Program-made: the position numbers and the translations under genes
Assembly: GCA_024138025.1 (NCBI GenBank)
Contig: JAMXBD010000206.1
Span: forward strand, 1 to 64,000
Direction of reading: 5' to 3'
DNA from: Combretum micranthum
Taxonomy: Eukaryota > Streptophyta > Magnoliopsida > Myrtales > Combretaceae
Length of the DNA: 64,000 nt
Notes under the pieces: generated by a model
Told to the model about the DNA's origin: nothing
Databases searched by the model: none
Seen by the model: the letters and a program-made list of their open reading frames with translations, nothing else
Shown here: positions 1 to 12,872 of the stretch, piece by piece
Position numbering within the stretch: the stretch's first letter is position 1
Layout of the letters: each line of letters begins with the position of its first letter

Positions 1-6
1 AAAGCT

Positions 7-76
7 GGTTCCATGTGTAGTGGTTAGCACTCTGGACTTTGAATCCAGCGACCTGGGTTCGACTCCCGGTGGACCT
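7..76 (+). tRNA. tRNA-Gln (anticodon TTG), probably degenerate
   Basis: The anticodon arm is perfect: stem CTGGA/TCCAG around the loop CTTTGAA, giving anticodon TTG for glutamine. The T-arm (TGGGTTCGACTCCCG) is also intact and carries a good B box. Compared with the usual 72-nt eukaryotic tRNA-Gln pattern as I know it, one base is missing in the D arm after TG, and one A is missing from the 3' acceptor strand. The latter reads TGGACC where GGTTCCA needs TGGAACC. The total is therefore 70 nt. It could be a young pseudogene, a tolerated variant or a sequencing error. The T-rich stretch just after the gene (TTTTATC) would suit Pol III termination. Confidence 0.75.
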
Positions 77-2040
77 TTTATCTGTTTTATGCTGTAGAGA
101 TGAAAGCATTGAACTAAGATAGACCGTCGCATAAGGTGAAAATTTTATGTACGTAGATTAGATTCCTTTTTCATTAATATCTTTTACTGTGCTTGGTAGT
201 ATATTGCTTAAAATTGCAATTCAAACATATTTAATATTATTTGAAATGGGCTTAAAATCTTTTAATAACCAATTCAACTTACATTTTCCTCCCCATTGAA
301 GGTTAGCCAAGTTGAGTATAGATAGGTATGCTTTATTTTATTGATGGAGAGATGTTTGTAAACTAGTTATATTGTAGCAAATTCCTTTCGTGAAGTTATG
401 TTGCACCTAGGATGCAATTAAAGGAGGTTTAGGATGAGTTTTATAAAATTCATATCCACTCCAATACCTTATATAGTTTTTAGAAAACCAAGCCTGAATC
501 TATATAGAATATTGAAACAAAGCCCAGAACCCATTCCATGAACCTTTATTCATTCTCAAGATTGGATAAGTTAGATATCTTTTAATGACTCCCTTGATTA
601 TTTTCCTAAGAGAGTGATGGTAACGAGAGTACCTAACTATAAGACGAGATAGTATGGATGGTGAAGCCAAGAAGGTAATTATGAGAGAGAGGTTACAATA
701 GGGGCTAGTTGGGGGTTTTTAGACAAATAAGTAATAATTGATGATATTATTATTTATTGCTAAATATTAAATGTATTGTAAATATTAATATATATTATCT
801 TATAATTTTTATTGGGTTCCAGTTTTTTATGAGGCTCCATTTTACTAAAACCTTGGAGGTCTTTGAAATCAAGTCCATAATCATCTTAAAGCCATCTACA
901 TAATTATTTATAAAATATAGGAATTAGTACTTTATATAAAAACCTTTCTAGTGAAAACTTTTTAACTCTCTCTCTTTAAACCTTGCCAGGGGGAGCAACA
1001 ACTAGGTTATCTAGCGGCCACCCTTCCTTTCTAAATGTTTTTCTTTTCTGTAACCACAATTAATCCACAAGTCCATCATTGCTAATATCAATATTTTCAC
1101 GTCAACTAATTTTTATCTTAGAACCATTCAATTTTGTTCATCATTATCACCATCATCATTATTGAAATAAAGATTCCTTCGCTACAAGGTCCACTATCTG
1201 CATATTGATTTGACTAAATATTAGGAGATCAATTAATTTTTGTTAGTAGTATTTAAAATAAGTGGATTAATGTACTTATTGTTTTTCTTTCTTCTTTTGT
1301 TTCCATCCCCTATGTGGAATTATGTTATTCCTTTTATGGGATTTGTTTTACTCGCTGGTAGAGTGGGTTTTTGTTCTTCTAAGGAAGGATCGTATCCCCT
1401 GTGTGGGACATTTTGACACTTGAAGAGATTGCCCGTTTAATCATATAAGTCTTTGTACTCTCAACTCTTTGCTAGTCAATTCTCTTGTATCGATCTATTT
1501 AATTGATGTAACTTTAGTTCCGTTAAATGAAATTCCAACTTTTCTGGAAAAAAAAATTCAACATAATTGCAATTAATCAACTTCTATTTCTATTTAATAA
1601 GGTCATGCCTAATTTATAAGAAATCATGTTTCGTAGGAGCACTTTTAGCTAATCTAAGAAGATAATTGCAAGAAGATTAAGTTTTATTGGTTTTTATGTA
1701 TGTTAATAATTAATTTTTATTGATACATTATTGCTACAAGTAAAGGGAAGAAAAATATGATGAATTATTCCTACATTATGTCTATTATATGAAGACTAAT
1801 TAGAAATTACTTTTTTTTTTACTTTATTATTTATTTTTTGACAAAATATTTATTTTAATATGACCATTTTTTTAATAGAATTTGAGGAGATGATTTTCTC
1901 TTTATTGATGTACACAAATACTAATTACATCAAATTAATTATAGATTAACCATCACAATATCACATAATTAATTGAAATGCGATAGAGAAGCTGCAAGGA
2001 TGTATAGACTTTCTGATTGTACATGAGATACTATTGTCTT
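77..2040. other. AT-rich DNA, no gene seen
   Basis: All frames are closed by frequent stops. I see only short A/T runs and no recognisable coding motif, RNA gene or paired terminal repeats. Confidence 0.6.
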
Positions 2041-2870
2041 CCTTTTCAGTGACTAAGTGTGTGATGATAACACATAAGGCAAATCCAAGACCCAATCAAA
2101 ACTCAAACAACAGTTGGAATCAAGCACTTCATTGCCAAAATTGATAGGCCGATCACCAAGTTGTTACCAAACCAGTACTAATCTGTTCCACCCTCCAATC
2201 TCCATTAGAAACCCATATCCAAACTCATCCACCGTGGTCCATGACAAAACCATAAAAAGCCGAACAAGTCTCCACCTTCAACCAAACATGACTTTAACAT
2301 CAAAACCAACAACCCATCAAATAGCCACCTACTTTGCTGCTCCACCATCAAAATAAACCAAACCAAAACCATTATCTTGAACCATCATACCAACTCCAAC
2401 ACTTTACTTCTGCATGTATCGCAATTACTGAATGTGATATAACTCTTGCTAAATTTTATAGACTCCATCGCTGTATCACTATTGAGAAATGCAATACTCC
2501 TCTATTGCTTCTCTGTATCGTATCTCTAAGAAACAATAAATTAGTAATTTTTTTACATCGCGACTTCTAAATACAATACAACATTGGTATTTTGGTAATT
2601 TTTTTTGCTTAATTTATATTTTTGTAAATATTTTTCTGTAAGAATGGTAGACAAGTGTTTCACCCAGAATTTGAGTTCCATCATCCTCTTTAATACCATA
2701 GTGCCAACATCATCTTGTTTAGTACCATAGTGCCAAAAACTATTCTCATTAATGAGGAATCATCTTCTAGAGCCTAATTCCTCATTTAAATTCATCTATT
2801 AGATTTTCATTTCGAAAGAGCACTTGGAAAAAGAAAAAGGAAAAAAAAAAAGATGTTGGCAAGTTGTGAA
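2041..2870. other. Two overlapping short open frames without recognised homology
   Basis: Forward frames at 2114-2356 (80 codons) and 2334-2570 (78 codons) overlap. They have low-complexity compositions rich in Thr, Ser and Pro, or in Leu, Ile and Cys. I recognise no domain. A short phrase ending in ACCATAGTGCC is repeated twice near 2690-2736. I do not call a gene here. Confidence 0.4.
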
Positions 2871-5079
2871 CTCCCCTTTTTTTGTATTTATAAGCTATAA
2901 ACATGGCCAATGAGGCAAGACTAGTACTCACTCATACACTAGGTTAATTGTAGTCTTTCACCCAAAATTTAATTAGCTGAGAAATGAGGCAAGTCTAGCC
3001 TCACTAAACCCTATTTATGTACCACGTGCCACTTCTTCCCTCACACAACATTTCATTTTGCAGGTCTCTCCTTCATCTCTCCCAATTATTCATCCATTTC
3101 ATCGATCATTTTGCTTGGTTTTCTTTTCTTTTTTTTTTTTTCTAAACTATCTAATATTTGGTAGTTTATTGCAAGTTTTCAAGGGAATTTTCTCTTAGTT
3201 AATGCTAATGAATATTTGATATTATTTGAAATTATGAAATATGTTTTCAACAATTGAATAGGTTAGCATGTGATTAAGATGTATATATATTATATTGTTG
3301 TTGACATGATTAATTTTAAGAATTGTCTAGTATGTGTGTGTGTGTTTGTATAAATAGTTTAATATAGTATATATGCATATCAACAGGTGTCGAAATATAA
3401 TGTAGTAAATGACTTTGATGTGATTACAATAATATATTATATAAATTATTAATATATATATTAATAACTATGAATTATATTATAATTACATATAAATTAA
3501 TTGCAAATTAAAAATAAAATAACATAGGGCGATATAACGTGAGACTTGCCACTTCTACCACATCGGTTGTGAGTCTCGCCTCATATGGCCCCACCTAAGC
3601 TCCGCAAAATATAAGAGCAAGTTCACGAGAACTCTGTAAGACCATGATATATCAATGGGATTGTCTCTCCGTCACCATCTATAATGTTGCCCTAACACCA
3701 ATGCCCACTACCTATAATTGCCATCACTACCACTAGTATAATTGACATTATGAGCAATGCATAACTCCACCATCATAGTAACACTAGTACATTTGGTGTC
3801 ACTAACCTATTACACTTATAAAAAAAGTTCTCTTAGGTATTATATATCATGTATTATACATATACCTCAATATATATCACAAAATTTTGATATATGCAGC
3901 ATGTGCAAAATATGGGTAATATTTTTTTAAAAACTCTTATTTCACTACCATATGTATGTAAATTTTATTTGTATTTGTACGTCATATAAACATACATGTA
4001 GCATATAATATCCCATAAATCTTTTTTATTAATTGGTTGTTCAAATGAACCGAAGATTTTTACAAATACAATTACATAACTAATGTTGGTTTTTCCTTTT
4101 TTTTATTTTTTTATTTTTTTATTTTTTTGCTTCATTTTAACACCAATTTTAGTCTTGTAGAGGAAACGTCTGAATCCATATTTCATTCTAAAAGCCACGG
4201 GCCTTTCCAACTTGCACCAATGACCGTAAGCACGGAGCAGCATGATTGACTCATCGGATATGCTTTCTTATGGGAAGTACAGACCTGAAATGAGGAACAA
4301 AAACAGCAGATTCGCACTGGGTTGAATAAATATGGTACATATGTCCTTTAAAAGTGAATTTGATCAAGCAATAAAATGGAGATCCCCGTTTGAAGTGAAA
4401 AAATTAACAAAAGTCGAGGTTGGGGTGGTCATATATATTCATAGTAACGCCCTAATTTGTGTTCTAATAGTAACTTAATTATATCCTAAGATGTGTATTG
4501 GGGTTATAATTTCTTGTCAGCACACACAAACAACCACCTCCCCCCCACCCAAAATTTAGTATCTCGGTTAAATTAAGCAAGTGCTCTATAGTTGCAAGGG
4601 AACCACTTCAATATAAGTAACTCTCTCCTTTTTTTTTTTTTTTTGGTGTTTTATACCTTCTTTCTTTTGGAGTTTTCCATGTAAAATTCATGTCTTAATC
4701 TCTTTTTTTAATTACTGGTGCATGATCTTAAATTAAATTTATATTCAATCTTAACCTAAACATATGCCAACAAATGAAAGAAAATTCTCCTAGAATTGAA
4801 AAAAAAAAAAAAAGCCGTTTAATTTAAATGAGCAAACTAAGGAAATACATCTGCTCATTTGTCTTTTCTCAATTTCCAGTAAATTACCTATTTAAGATAT
4901 TAGATTATTTCAAAAATGTAAACAGTCTCAATCATATTGATTTGTAACATGAAAATTTAGAGGATTCAGATCCACTGTTACCTATATTAGTGGTTTTAAT
5001 TTCCTCAAGATTAATCAATTTCAGTACTTATAATTTGTGAAATATGTAAAATAAGAGATAAGGAGGAAGGAAAGAACGT
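2871..5079. other. AT-rich intergenic DNA with a promoter-like patch
   Basis: There is no supported gene. At about 3560-3615 the motif ACCACATCGG is followed about 40 nt later by AATATAAGAG. This arrangement is seen in plant LTR promoters and is weakly like snRNA upstream elements, but no RNA or LTR partner follows. Homopolymer T runs lie at 3130-3141 and 4100-4128. Confidence 0.4.
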
Positions 5080-5422
5080 ACTGCCGCACTTGTAGTGACG
5101 AGGAACTTTTCTTCCACAAGTCTGAACAGCTTGATGGCCTTGTTAACGTTAATGAGTTGAGCGACCAGGTGTGAATATAGGACACACACACTGATAATGA
5201 ACCGACCTCACTTGCTCACAACACCTGGGATGGTGGTTGTCCATATACTATCGGCTTGCACATAGTGATGCTAAGTCTCCTTTCCTCCTTACACCTTGTC
5301 GGGCTCAACCCTGCGCCGTGCACCACCACAAACTCATTACATAGAGCCACCACCACCACGAGTAACCCGGTAAACAGCACCAAAACACTAGCGCGATTAC
5401 TGCTGTTTCTCATGTTTATCAT
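5080..5422 (-). pseudogene. Lipid-transfer-protein-like (8-Cys motif) pseudogene
   Basis: The minus-strand frame opens with ATG at 5422. A hydrophobic signal-peptide-like segment follows (VLVLFTGLLVVVVALC, ending near VVVHGAGL), then RCKEERRLSITMC and CKPIVYGQPPSQ. A premature stop comes three codons later because one extra G follows CCCA. In the neighbouring frame the expected continuation appears: CCEQVRSVHYQCVCPIFTP. A second shift leads to INVNKAIKL and a third to TCGRKVPRHYKCGS. Together these give C-x9-C, CC, CxC, C and C in the order of nsLTP/DIR1-type secreted lipid-binding proteins. Three frame breaks make an active protein unlikely. The family call rests on cysteine spacing and the signal peptide, so the exact subfamily is uncertain. 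Confidence 0.7.
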
Positions 5423-7690
5423 GTTATTTACTATTTTGGTACTTAGAATAAGGTTGGTGCTCTAGTTCAACTTAGCTACGATATATTGGATGGTTACAAG
5501 TAGTACAAAGGCTTTTGGAATTTATAACATCCTTATACCGGATTTGTTCAATACAGAGGGTACGGAAAAGCTATTAACTATTACAGTACGTTCATTTTAC
5601 ACGGTAACTATTTACTTCTACCTCATTCTACATAAAGTTATTATTATAATGTTCAAATAACAATTTATAATAATTATTATTATATAAAATGATAAATAAC
5701 AATTTATATTCTAAACATGAATTGACGTTATTTTATTCTAACTTTATCATAAATATGCTTGTCTTAAAAATATCATATATGTATATTATCCTTTCTCTAT
5801 AATAAAGACAAATGATATTATAGATATTTTACATTTACTTAAATAATTACTTATTTTTTTATATTAAGTAAACATTGTAATAGATATTACAACCTATTAA
5901 GATCCTATTGAATTGGAATTCCACTCTCCCAATTCCACACGATGAAGTAAACAAGTCGTTAGTATGATCTATTATATCAGCGATCACATAATTTAACAAT
6001 ATAAACCATCAAAATTTATTATTAACTACTTAGAACCCCACACAATGCATCGATTTGTAAAGAACATTTATAAATATATAATATATATACTGTAATTTGT
6101 ATAACAATTGGTGGATATATAAAATATTATAATTTTTTTAAAAAATGCTATCCTTTAAATTATGAAATATAATATTTAAATGCTAAAGTTCATCATTTGC
6201 ATTTAGATGTATAAAAGTATAAAGTTGTAACTTTTTTACAAATAGTAATTTATATATAATGATATGTTTTTTAAATACTTAAAAGATACAAATAATATAA
6301 ATAATAAAATAAATTATTATCGAAATGATATGAATAGTAAGAACTTTTGAGGAAAAATAAAAAAATTAAAATTTAAAAGGTTAAAAAGGATATTAAAAGT
6401 ATGGAACTTCTATGGTTAAGATCGCCCACCTACCATCCTACCATTTTTTTTTTGCCATAAATTGATTATAAAATGTTAACGTAAAAAGAGTTTTAGGAGT
6501 TTAATTATGATTGGAGTAAATATGAGCCGTTCAATAATCATATGAGAGTGGTTTTGTTAAAAAAAAGTACCAACAATAAAATTTTCCTAAAAGTAGTAGT
6601 AAAGTAGTGTTTTTCCATTTTATTTTGTAGAATAATGGCGGTTTCTTTTATGAATTATAATTTATAAGGGTATGAAAGCACAATCTTGATGAGGCAAATA
6701 ATAATAATAATTGGTGCTTTCAATGAAATGTAATTAAGATATAAAAAATTAATATCAAAGAGGTATAAAAACAAACAATTTATGAAATTATATATTATAA
6801 TATATAATATAATAGACAATAGATTATTATAATAAACCATGTATAGTGTAGTTATATGATATTTAGACCAAACAATTACTTATCAATATTCTTTGTTTCA
6901 TAAGTTATGGGTATTAAAAGTTAGGCATAAATTGATATGGTTTTTTATGAAATGTAGAATAGATAGCAATAAAAAGGTGCTCATATGAAAAGGTAACAAT
7001 TTACAAAATATAACAATGCCTTTTTTTTTTTTCCTGTCAAAATGCAAGATATGACAATATAAAATGTAATATTAAATAAAGTCTAAATCGAAAAGGTAAC
7101 AACAAAGATATATAAAAAGGAAAGTACTAGTATAGAAAAAGATAAATATAACCTTAATACATAAAAAATGATATTATGAAAAAAATAATAATGAAGAAAT
7201 ACAAAACAGAAAAAAACTTAAAATATTATACAATTAAATAGATTTCTTGCTTAGAACTTTAAATGCTACAATGTGATTTATACAATTACCTAACTATTTA
7301 ATTGCCTTGGTCCACACAGTCATCAAAGACAGGTTGACTTGGTATTCAACGAATATTTGAGGACCTACCTTATATTGAAGCAAAAATTTACGGATCGAAT
7401 TCCAATGGTTTTTTGTTATAAATAATTTTGGTATTATAATAACAACGATTTATATAACATAGGATTTCTTAGATATATGTATGTATATTATATATATAAG
7501 TTATAAGCCTATCAATTGTCCTGCCCAAACCGAAAGTTAATGTTATTTTGGCAATTATGGGATACCTTCGAATATGTCTTATTTGTGTTGAATGTCATTT
7601 ATAACCTCGTATAAATATTTTTATCTATGATTTAATATATATAATATATAATTATGTCCGTCGTGACTCCGTCAACGACGACAAGGGGGA
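5423..7690. other. Very AT-rich intergenic DNA, no gene seen
   Basis: There are long A/T tracts with stops in every frame. Open frames are short and made of Ile/Tyr/Leu/Asn codons expected by chance. Nothing is recognised. Confidence 0.6.
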
Positions 7691-7694
7691 TTCG

Positions 7695-7945
7695 TCGAAG
7701 CACTTGCGTCCATAATTTCATTATAATATTTGTCTTTATTTGCTTGACTTGGGAAGACTTTGAAGCTGTTTAACGCCGATCGTCTCGGTCGGTCAAGTAA
7801 ACTGTGTATTATTAGTGCTCATGATGCCCACCGTTTCACTTGCGTCCCTTTCGCATACGGTAAGGATAATTACAGAAGCATCCATTATTGTCAATGTTTG
7901 AAGTTATTAGCGCCAATCGTCTTGGTCGGTCAACTCAACTGTTTC
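7695..7945 (+). repeat. Diverged tandem duplication, period about 137 bp
   Basis: CACTTGCGTCC occurs at 7701 and 7837. GAAG..TTTAACGCCGATCGTC at 7762 is matched by GAAGTTATTAGCGCCAATCGTC at 7900. Both are followed by a C/TGGTCGGTCAA core. The two units are clearly related but diverged. The patch is more GC-rich than its surroundings. A 112-codon open frame (7760-8098) runs through the second unit and out into AT-rich DNA. I do not recognise its product and regard it as unsupported. Confidence 0.6.
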
Positions 7946-8098
7946 GCTTTTTGTTCGCTGGAGTCTATTTTCGCTTCTAGAGAAGAGGAAAGGAGATATA
8001 ATAAAGTTAGGGTGATCAAAATCACGAATTTATTATTTATTAAAATTTATAAAATCGATACAATCATATACAGTCATATAATATTAGTAAAATCGTAA

Positions 8099-8827
8099 GC
8101 ATATAGATCGTATATTTAAATTTATAATTCTACTTAAAGTTTGCATCTTAATAATTTTTTATCTTTTTTTTACTAAGAAAAAATATATACAATCATAAAC
8201 TCGTCCATTATATATTTGACTCGCGATTTTAACGATCATAATTACTATAGTTTCTATGATTAATGATATGTCCACAAAATCAGATAAAAAAGAAAGGGTA
8301 GTTAATTTTAACTTTTAGCTTCTTATGGTTAGTAATTTCCTTTTTCTAGTTTCTTCTAATCAATATAATATTTATTTCATAACTAGATCTAGCCACTAAA
8401 GGGGAAAAAAAAGGTTCCTTAAGTACCCATGGCATGTATATATAAGGGTGTGTAATTTTGATTATTACTTATCCATGGGGCATATGGATACATGACAATA
8501 AAATATATAATTGAAATTTATATCCAATTGAAAATTTTTAACTCCTTTTCCTTTTTTTTTTTGCCCTCTCTTGAGATGGACGTGACAAACAAATTATAAT
8601 TTAACTTTCTTTGTTGCATATACATGTTCTCTAAACAAAAAATAGTTATCTGAGAAATTTGAATACTAGGGTACAGTTTCATAATCATGCATGGGAGCGA
8701 CCCTATTAAATGCACTGTAAGTGATTCTATTTCTTTAATTGATGTTAGAAAGAAAATTGTGAAGAGTAGTAGTATCAGAGTAAGGGATAGAATATCTTAG
8801 CTAGATTTAGAAATAAAGTTCAACTAT
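8099..8827. other. AT-rich DNA left of the CACTA element
   Basis: No gene or repeat is recognised. Short reverse frames such as 8518-8715 have no recognisable content. Confidence 0.5.
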
Positions 8828-8857
8828 CACTACTAGAAACTAGCTTTTAGAAATAGA
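8828..8857 (+). repeat. CACTA left terminal inverted repeat
   Basis: CACTACTAGAAACTAGCTTT pairs with the complement of the right end at 18499-18528, apart from small indels near position 12 of the repeat. Confidence 0.75.
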
Positions 8858-8869
8858 AAATTCTATCTT

Positions 8870-9260
8870 TGAAAGTAAAATTTTGTCTCAAAAGACTTTC
8901 AAAGACAATTTTTTTGTTACAAATTTCCGTTGTAAAATTCATCATTGCTAATTATTTTTGTCATAATTGTCAATCCGTCGCATAATTAGGCACAAAAAAT
9001 TTGTCTCTGTACTTACTATTCTATTGCAAATTAGTCAAGAAAGCTTACGGCAAAAATAGTTAGAGACAATTTTTTCCATCGCAAATCTGTCGGAATTATC
9101 CATAATAAATCTTTTATTTTTCGTAGCAACTCTATTTTTAGATTTTTTTAGTAAATTAATATTTAATTTTTATAAATCTATCACAAATTCGTCTATATTA
9201 TTATTTAAAAAATTTCCTTATTACAAATTCCGTCGCATATTTTGTCATTGTTTAATAAGA
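8870..9260. repeat. CACTA left subterminal repeats
   Basis: Several diverged short copies of CAAATT(T)CCGTCG/T and AAAGACAATTTTTT occur in both orientations. This resembles the transposase-binding subterminal region of CACTA elements. Confidence 0.6.
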
Positions 9261-9599
9261 TATTATAATAAAAAAAATTTCTTTATTGATAATTTCCAAT
9301 TTGGATTAGTCTATACTTATTAAGAACTTTCCTTTGGTAATTTCAAACCTACTTCTATATACATAAAACAAATAGGACAACACTAAATGTCTACTCAAAT
9401 ACTTCCATCAAAATAAACCATGAAGTACTTATATATGCAATTTTTATAAGTCCAAACATGCAAGACCTTATCTAAGCCAGTCAACATAAAATCCAACAAA
9501 GTGTCAAAATAGTAGGTGCTAAAATAAACCAAAAGTCCAACCAAAACTACAAAAATTTTCATGTGAAATAACCATTGAAAGTGTTTAAGATTATTTCCC

Positions 9600-11300
9600 T
9601 CAAAACTTGATAGGTTCAGCTACCAAACTTTCCATTTGATTTCTCAATTCTAGCTTGAATTCTTCTTCTCCTTTATCTAATCTTGCTTGAAACACTCACT
9701 CTCTCTTTTCCATTTGTTCTTGATCTCTTTTCTCCATTTTTTCTTTCAACTCTTGCTCTTTCTTTTCCATTCATTCTTGCATATCTTGTTGCATTTTTTG
9801 TAGTATCTTTCCAAGTTTCTCTTGAGGAATGATGGATGATGATGAGTCACAATAGCTTGCACTAGAAGAGGATGGGCTCTTATTCCCAACTATGTTTTGA
9901 AATTTTCTCTAGCTCCAAACCCATTTAACCTCCCAAGTCTAAGACCTCCAGTTTCTTCTATCCATGCATCTGAATCAAAGCTAGGAAATGATGATGAATC
10001 TTCTCCATATTTCGCTTTTAATGACTCAGTATATTTTTCCTTAAAAGTCCCTTTGACATATTAGAAATTAGAAATAATTAAATCAATAATGTAAATTAAT
10101 AACAAAATAAACTTCACTAACAATCTTTGACTTCTTGTCAATATATTCACCAATACCATTTTCTTTCCTATGTGTGTAATCAAATAATTTAAGTTGGGAG
10201 ATAGTTCGCTTCAAAGTATTTTCCTACATTAGTAATATTGCGTTATCTCAAAAGAAAAATCTCAGAAATTATTATTCTCAATCATACATTTAATACATAG
10301 AATGTGTATTACATCTAAATAATTAGAAATAAAGGATAATGAGCATATCATCCTTTTACGATGCAAGCAAAATGAAATGGAACCTCGAGAACATTTTGAA
10401 ATAGAACCTTCCTTGTTTGTAGGTCGATTACTATGTGTTGCTTCTAATTTCTTTCTCATTTAGAGCCACTCCAATAGTCATCAATTAACTTATCCCATCT
10501 TTCAAGTAGTATCCAACTAGGTCCATTTCCCTTTGTATCTTCTAGTTTTTGTTTGCTCGTTTTTGCGCATGCTTTATTTCTAGCTCGATTAAGTGCATCA
10601 CTAAATCTTCTAGATGCTATGACATTCCACACTCCTTTTATCTTATACTCACTTGTTGGATCCCAAGTATATTGTTTCTAAAATTCATCAAAAGTCATTA
10701 ATATTGGTTGCAAGTTTAGCATTAACAAAAATTATATACAATAAAATCAACATTGTTTACCTAAAATAAACCCTACAATACTTTCTTATCTTTAATACTG
10801 AGCTTCTTCCAAGATGGGCATGCACCATGAGAACTTCTTTTGATAGCATTAATAATAGCTTGTGGTGCTTCAACTTCATCAAAACTATTATGTAGAGATC
10901 ATAAGAGTAATTATCATAGGTTTAATAACATTATTGCATAACTTTAACAATTAATCCAAACCACTAACCTATCACCAATAACCCTAAGAAAAGTGCGATC
11001 TATTAAATTTGTGGGGTGGGAGTCCTCGATAAGACCTTCAGGTAATAGGACTATCGCTCTCTCCATAATCTAAATTTGGATCCTCTAAACTAACAATAAA
11101 TCCAATAGCAACATTCTCTTAAAGTGGCATTTCCATTTGTGATTTTTGTCTTAGTTCTACTCCTACATCTCTTACATTAGTTGTAGTGTTTTATGCTTGA
11201 GATGATTCTAGAGTGCACTCATCATGTATGATTCGTGAATATGGTGGTCATCTTTTGCCAATGTGCTTATTAGTACGCCTTCGCATCATATCTACAACTA
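9600..11300 (-). pseudogene. TNP1-like CACTA accessory protein (Ptta/En/Spm domain) remnant
   Basis: Read on the minus strand, the gene seems to start near 11290 with the basic stretch MRRRTNKHIGKR. It runs through NVRDVGVELRQKSQMEMPL and the central block SEYKIKGVWNVIASRR, RFSDALNRARNKACAKTSK and GPSWILLERWDKLIDDYW at about 10700-10470. That layout is typical of the plant Ptta/En/Spm transposase family. The end near 9600-9850 encodes a charged, coiled-coil-like tail rich in Met, Lys and Glu. Stops and frame changes interrupt it, and some gaps look like introns. In En/Spm-type elements this protein binds subterminal repeats. No complete frame remains here. Confidence 0.65.
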
Positions 11301-12346
11301 AAGTGCCAAAAATATTCAAAAAAGGAACCATGCTAAATATAGATAAGATGAATCATATTAAGTAGTAGACTTGATAAGTCTATTATAAAAGTCACTACAT
11401 ATTTTAGAACGAGACAAGAACACAATACCTAAAATAGAAGCAATAACAATCATTCAAAGGTATAAATATTGAATGGAAGTATTAATGTAGAGAAAAACTA
11501 AAATTACATCACTTAATCAAACTCAGAGTTCACACGGGTTCAATAAAATATCAAAAAGTCAATACTTTTCATATATCATAAGTATGTAAATACAATAATA
11601 TCAATGCTAGAAGTTTTTCACATTTCCCCTTCACCACTATCATAGTCAAACTCATGCTCAATATTTTCTTCATCACAACTTGAGGAGCTAAATTCTAAAT
11701 CTTATTCATTTTCTTCATCTTCTTCATTTTGTCATCTTCTTGACCATGTTCATGTGTTATATGGACTTCATTTGGATCTACTTCTTCTAAGTGTCCATCA
11801 TCAACAAGAATTCTCACATCATCAAGTTCTAAAGTAGCATTTACCAATGTGGGTGCTTGCATTTCATTATCTTGATAATAATCTGAAATAGCCATGAATT
11901 CCTTATAATGTATGCTAATGTGTTATTGGAATGATATATATAATGTGTGTGTATGCTTAGTAATATAATTAAGGAATGTGTTATTTTATATATGATTAGT
12001 ATTATGAATTAATATTATTGTTGGATGTTTATAAATGGTGGTATAGTATAATAAATGTGTGAATAGCTTAATGAATGTGTGTGTCTTTTTGTAAATGAAT
12101 ATGCATGCATTATGTTTAAAATGTAATCAAATTGTTTTGAAGTGGCTTAAACCATGACAGAAATTTTGTGAATTTTAAACCCACATTTTTAAGCTTAATT
12201 CAACCCAAATGCATTTGAAATGCTCCCAAATTAAACCTAGGACAAATATACCCCTTAAAGGTAAGATTTGGATAACAAATTACTCTAATTGGACAAGATA
12301 AGTCCTCCTTTTTGGCAGCCATAATTTCCATACGAATTTCATCTTC

Positions 12347-12374
12347 TTCTTTCTTTCTTTCTTTCTTTCTTTTC
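12347..12374 (+). repeat. TTTC microsatellite
   Basis: About six TTTC/TTCT units lie in the pyrimidine-rich part of the LTR-like insertion. Confidence 0.85.
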
Positions 12375-12872
12375 TCAATCCAAAATTTTGAACCCTAAGC
12401 CAAGGTTTACTACAAGCTTAAGGATTTGAATAACATTCCAAGCCAAGATTCACTCATGTGAGTTTAATGCAATCTTTGTCTTTTAATTTATGTCTTATAA
12501 TGTGTTGTTTGTAAATGTTAGGGTAGATAGGATTTTGTGATGATGTTTGGTATGAGATCGGATTGGTGCATGAATGATAGTTTGAATGGGATCATGTGAT
12601 TAATGAAGTGGTAGTTTGCATCTCATAGGAATGTGGAAGTGTGGGAATGAGTATTATAGAAAAATTGAAGGATGAGAAGTTGATATGTGAATTTGAAATA
12701 TGATTGGTGATTTGATGATTAGAGGTGAAATTTATGTTGTTAGGATAGTATTTGAATCATATAACAAGCTTTAGAAAGTTTGGACTAAGTTTGGAAAAGT
12801 TTTGAGAATTGATCAAAGTGTATAAAACAGGGGATTTAAAAAAAAAAACCATTTTCGTATAGGCTAGATTTT

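Noticed and set aside
2114..2570. Two forward frames of about 80 codons
   Set aside because: No domain, no start context or repeat support, and composition expected by chance.
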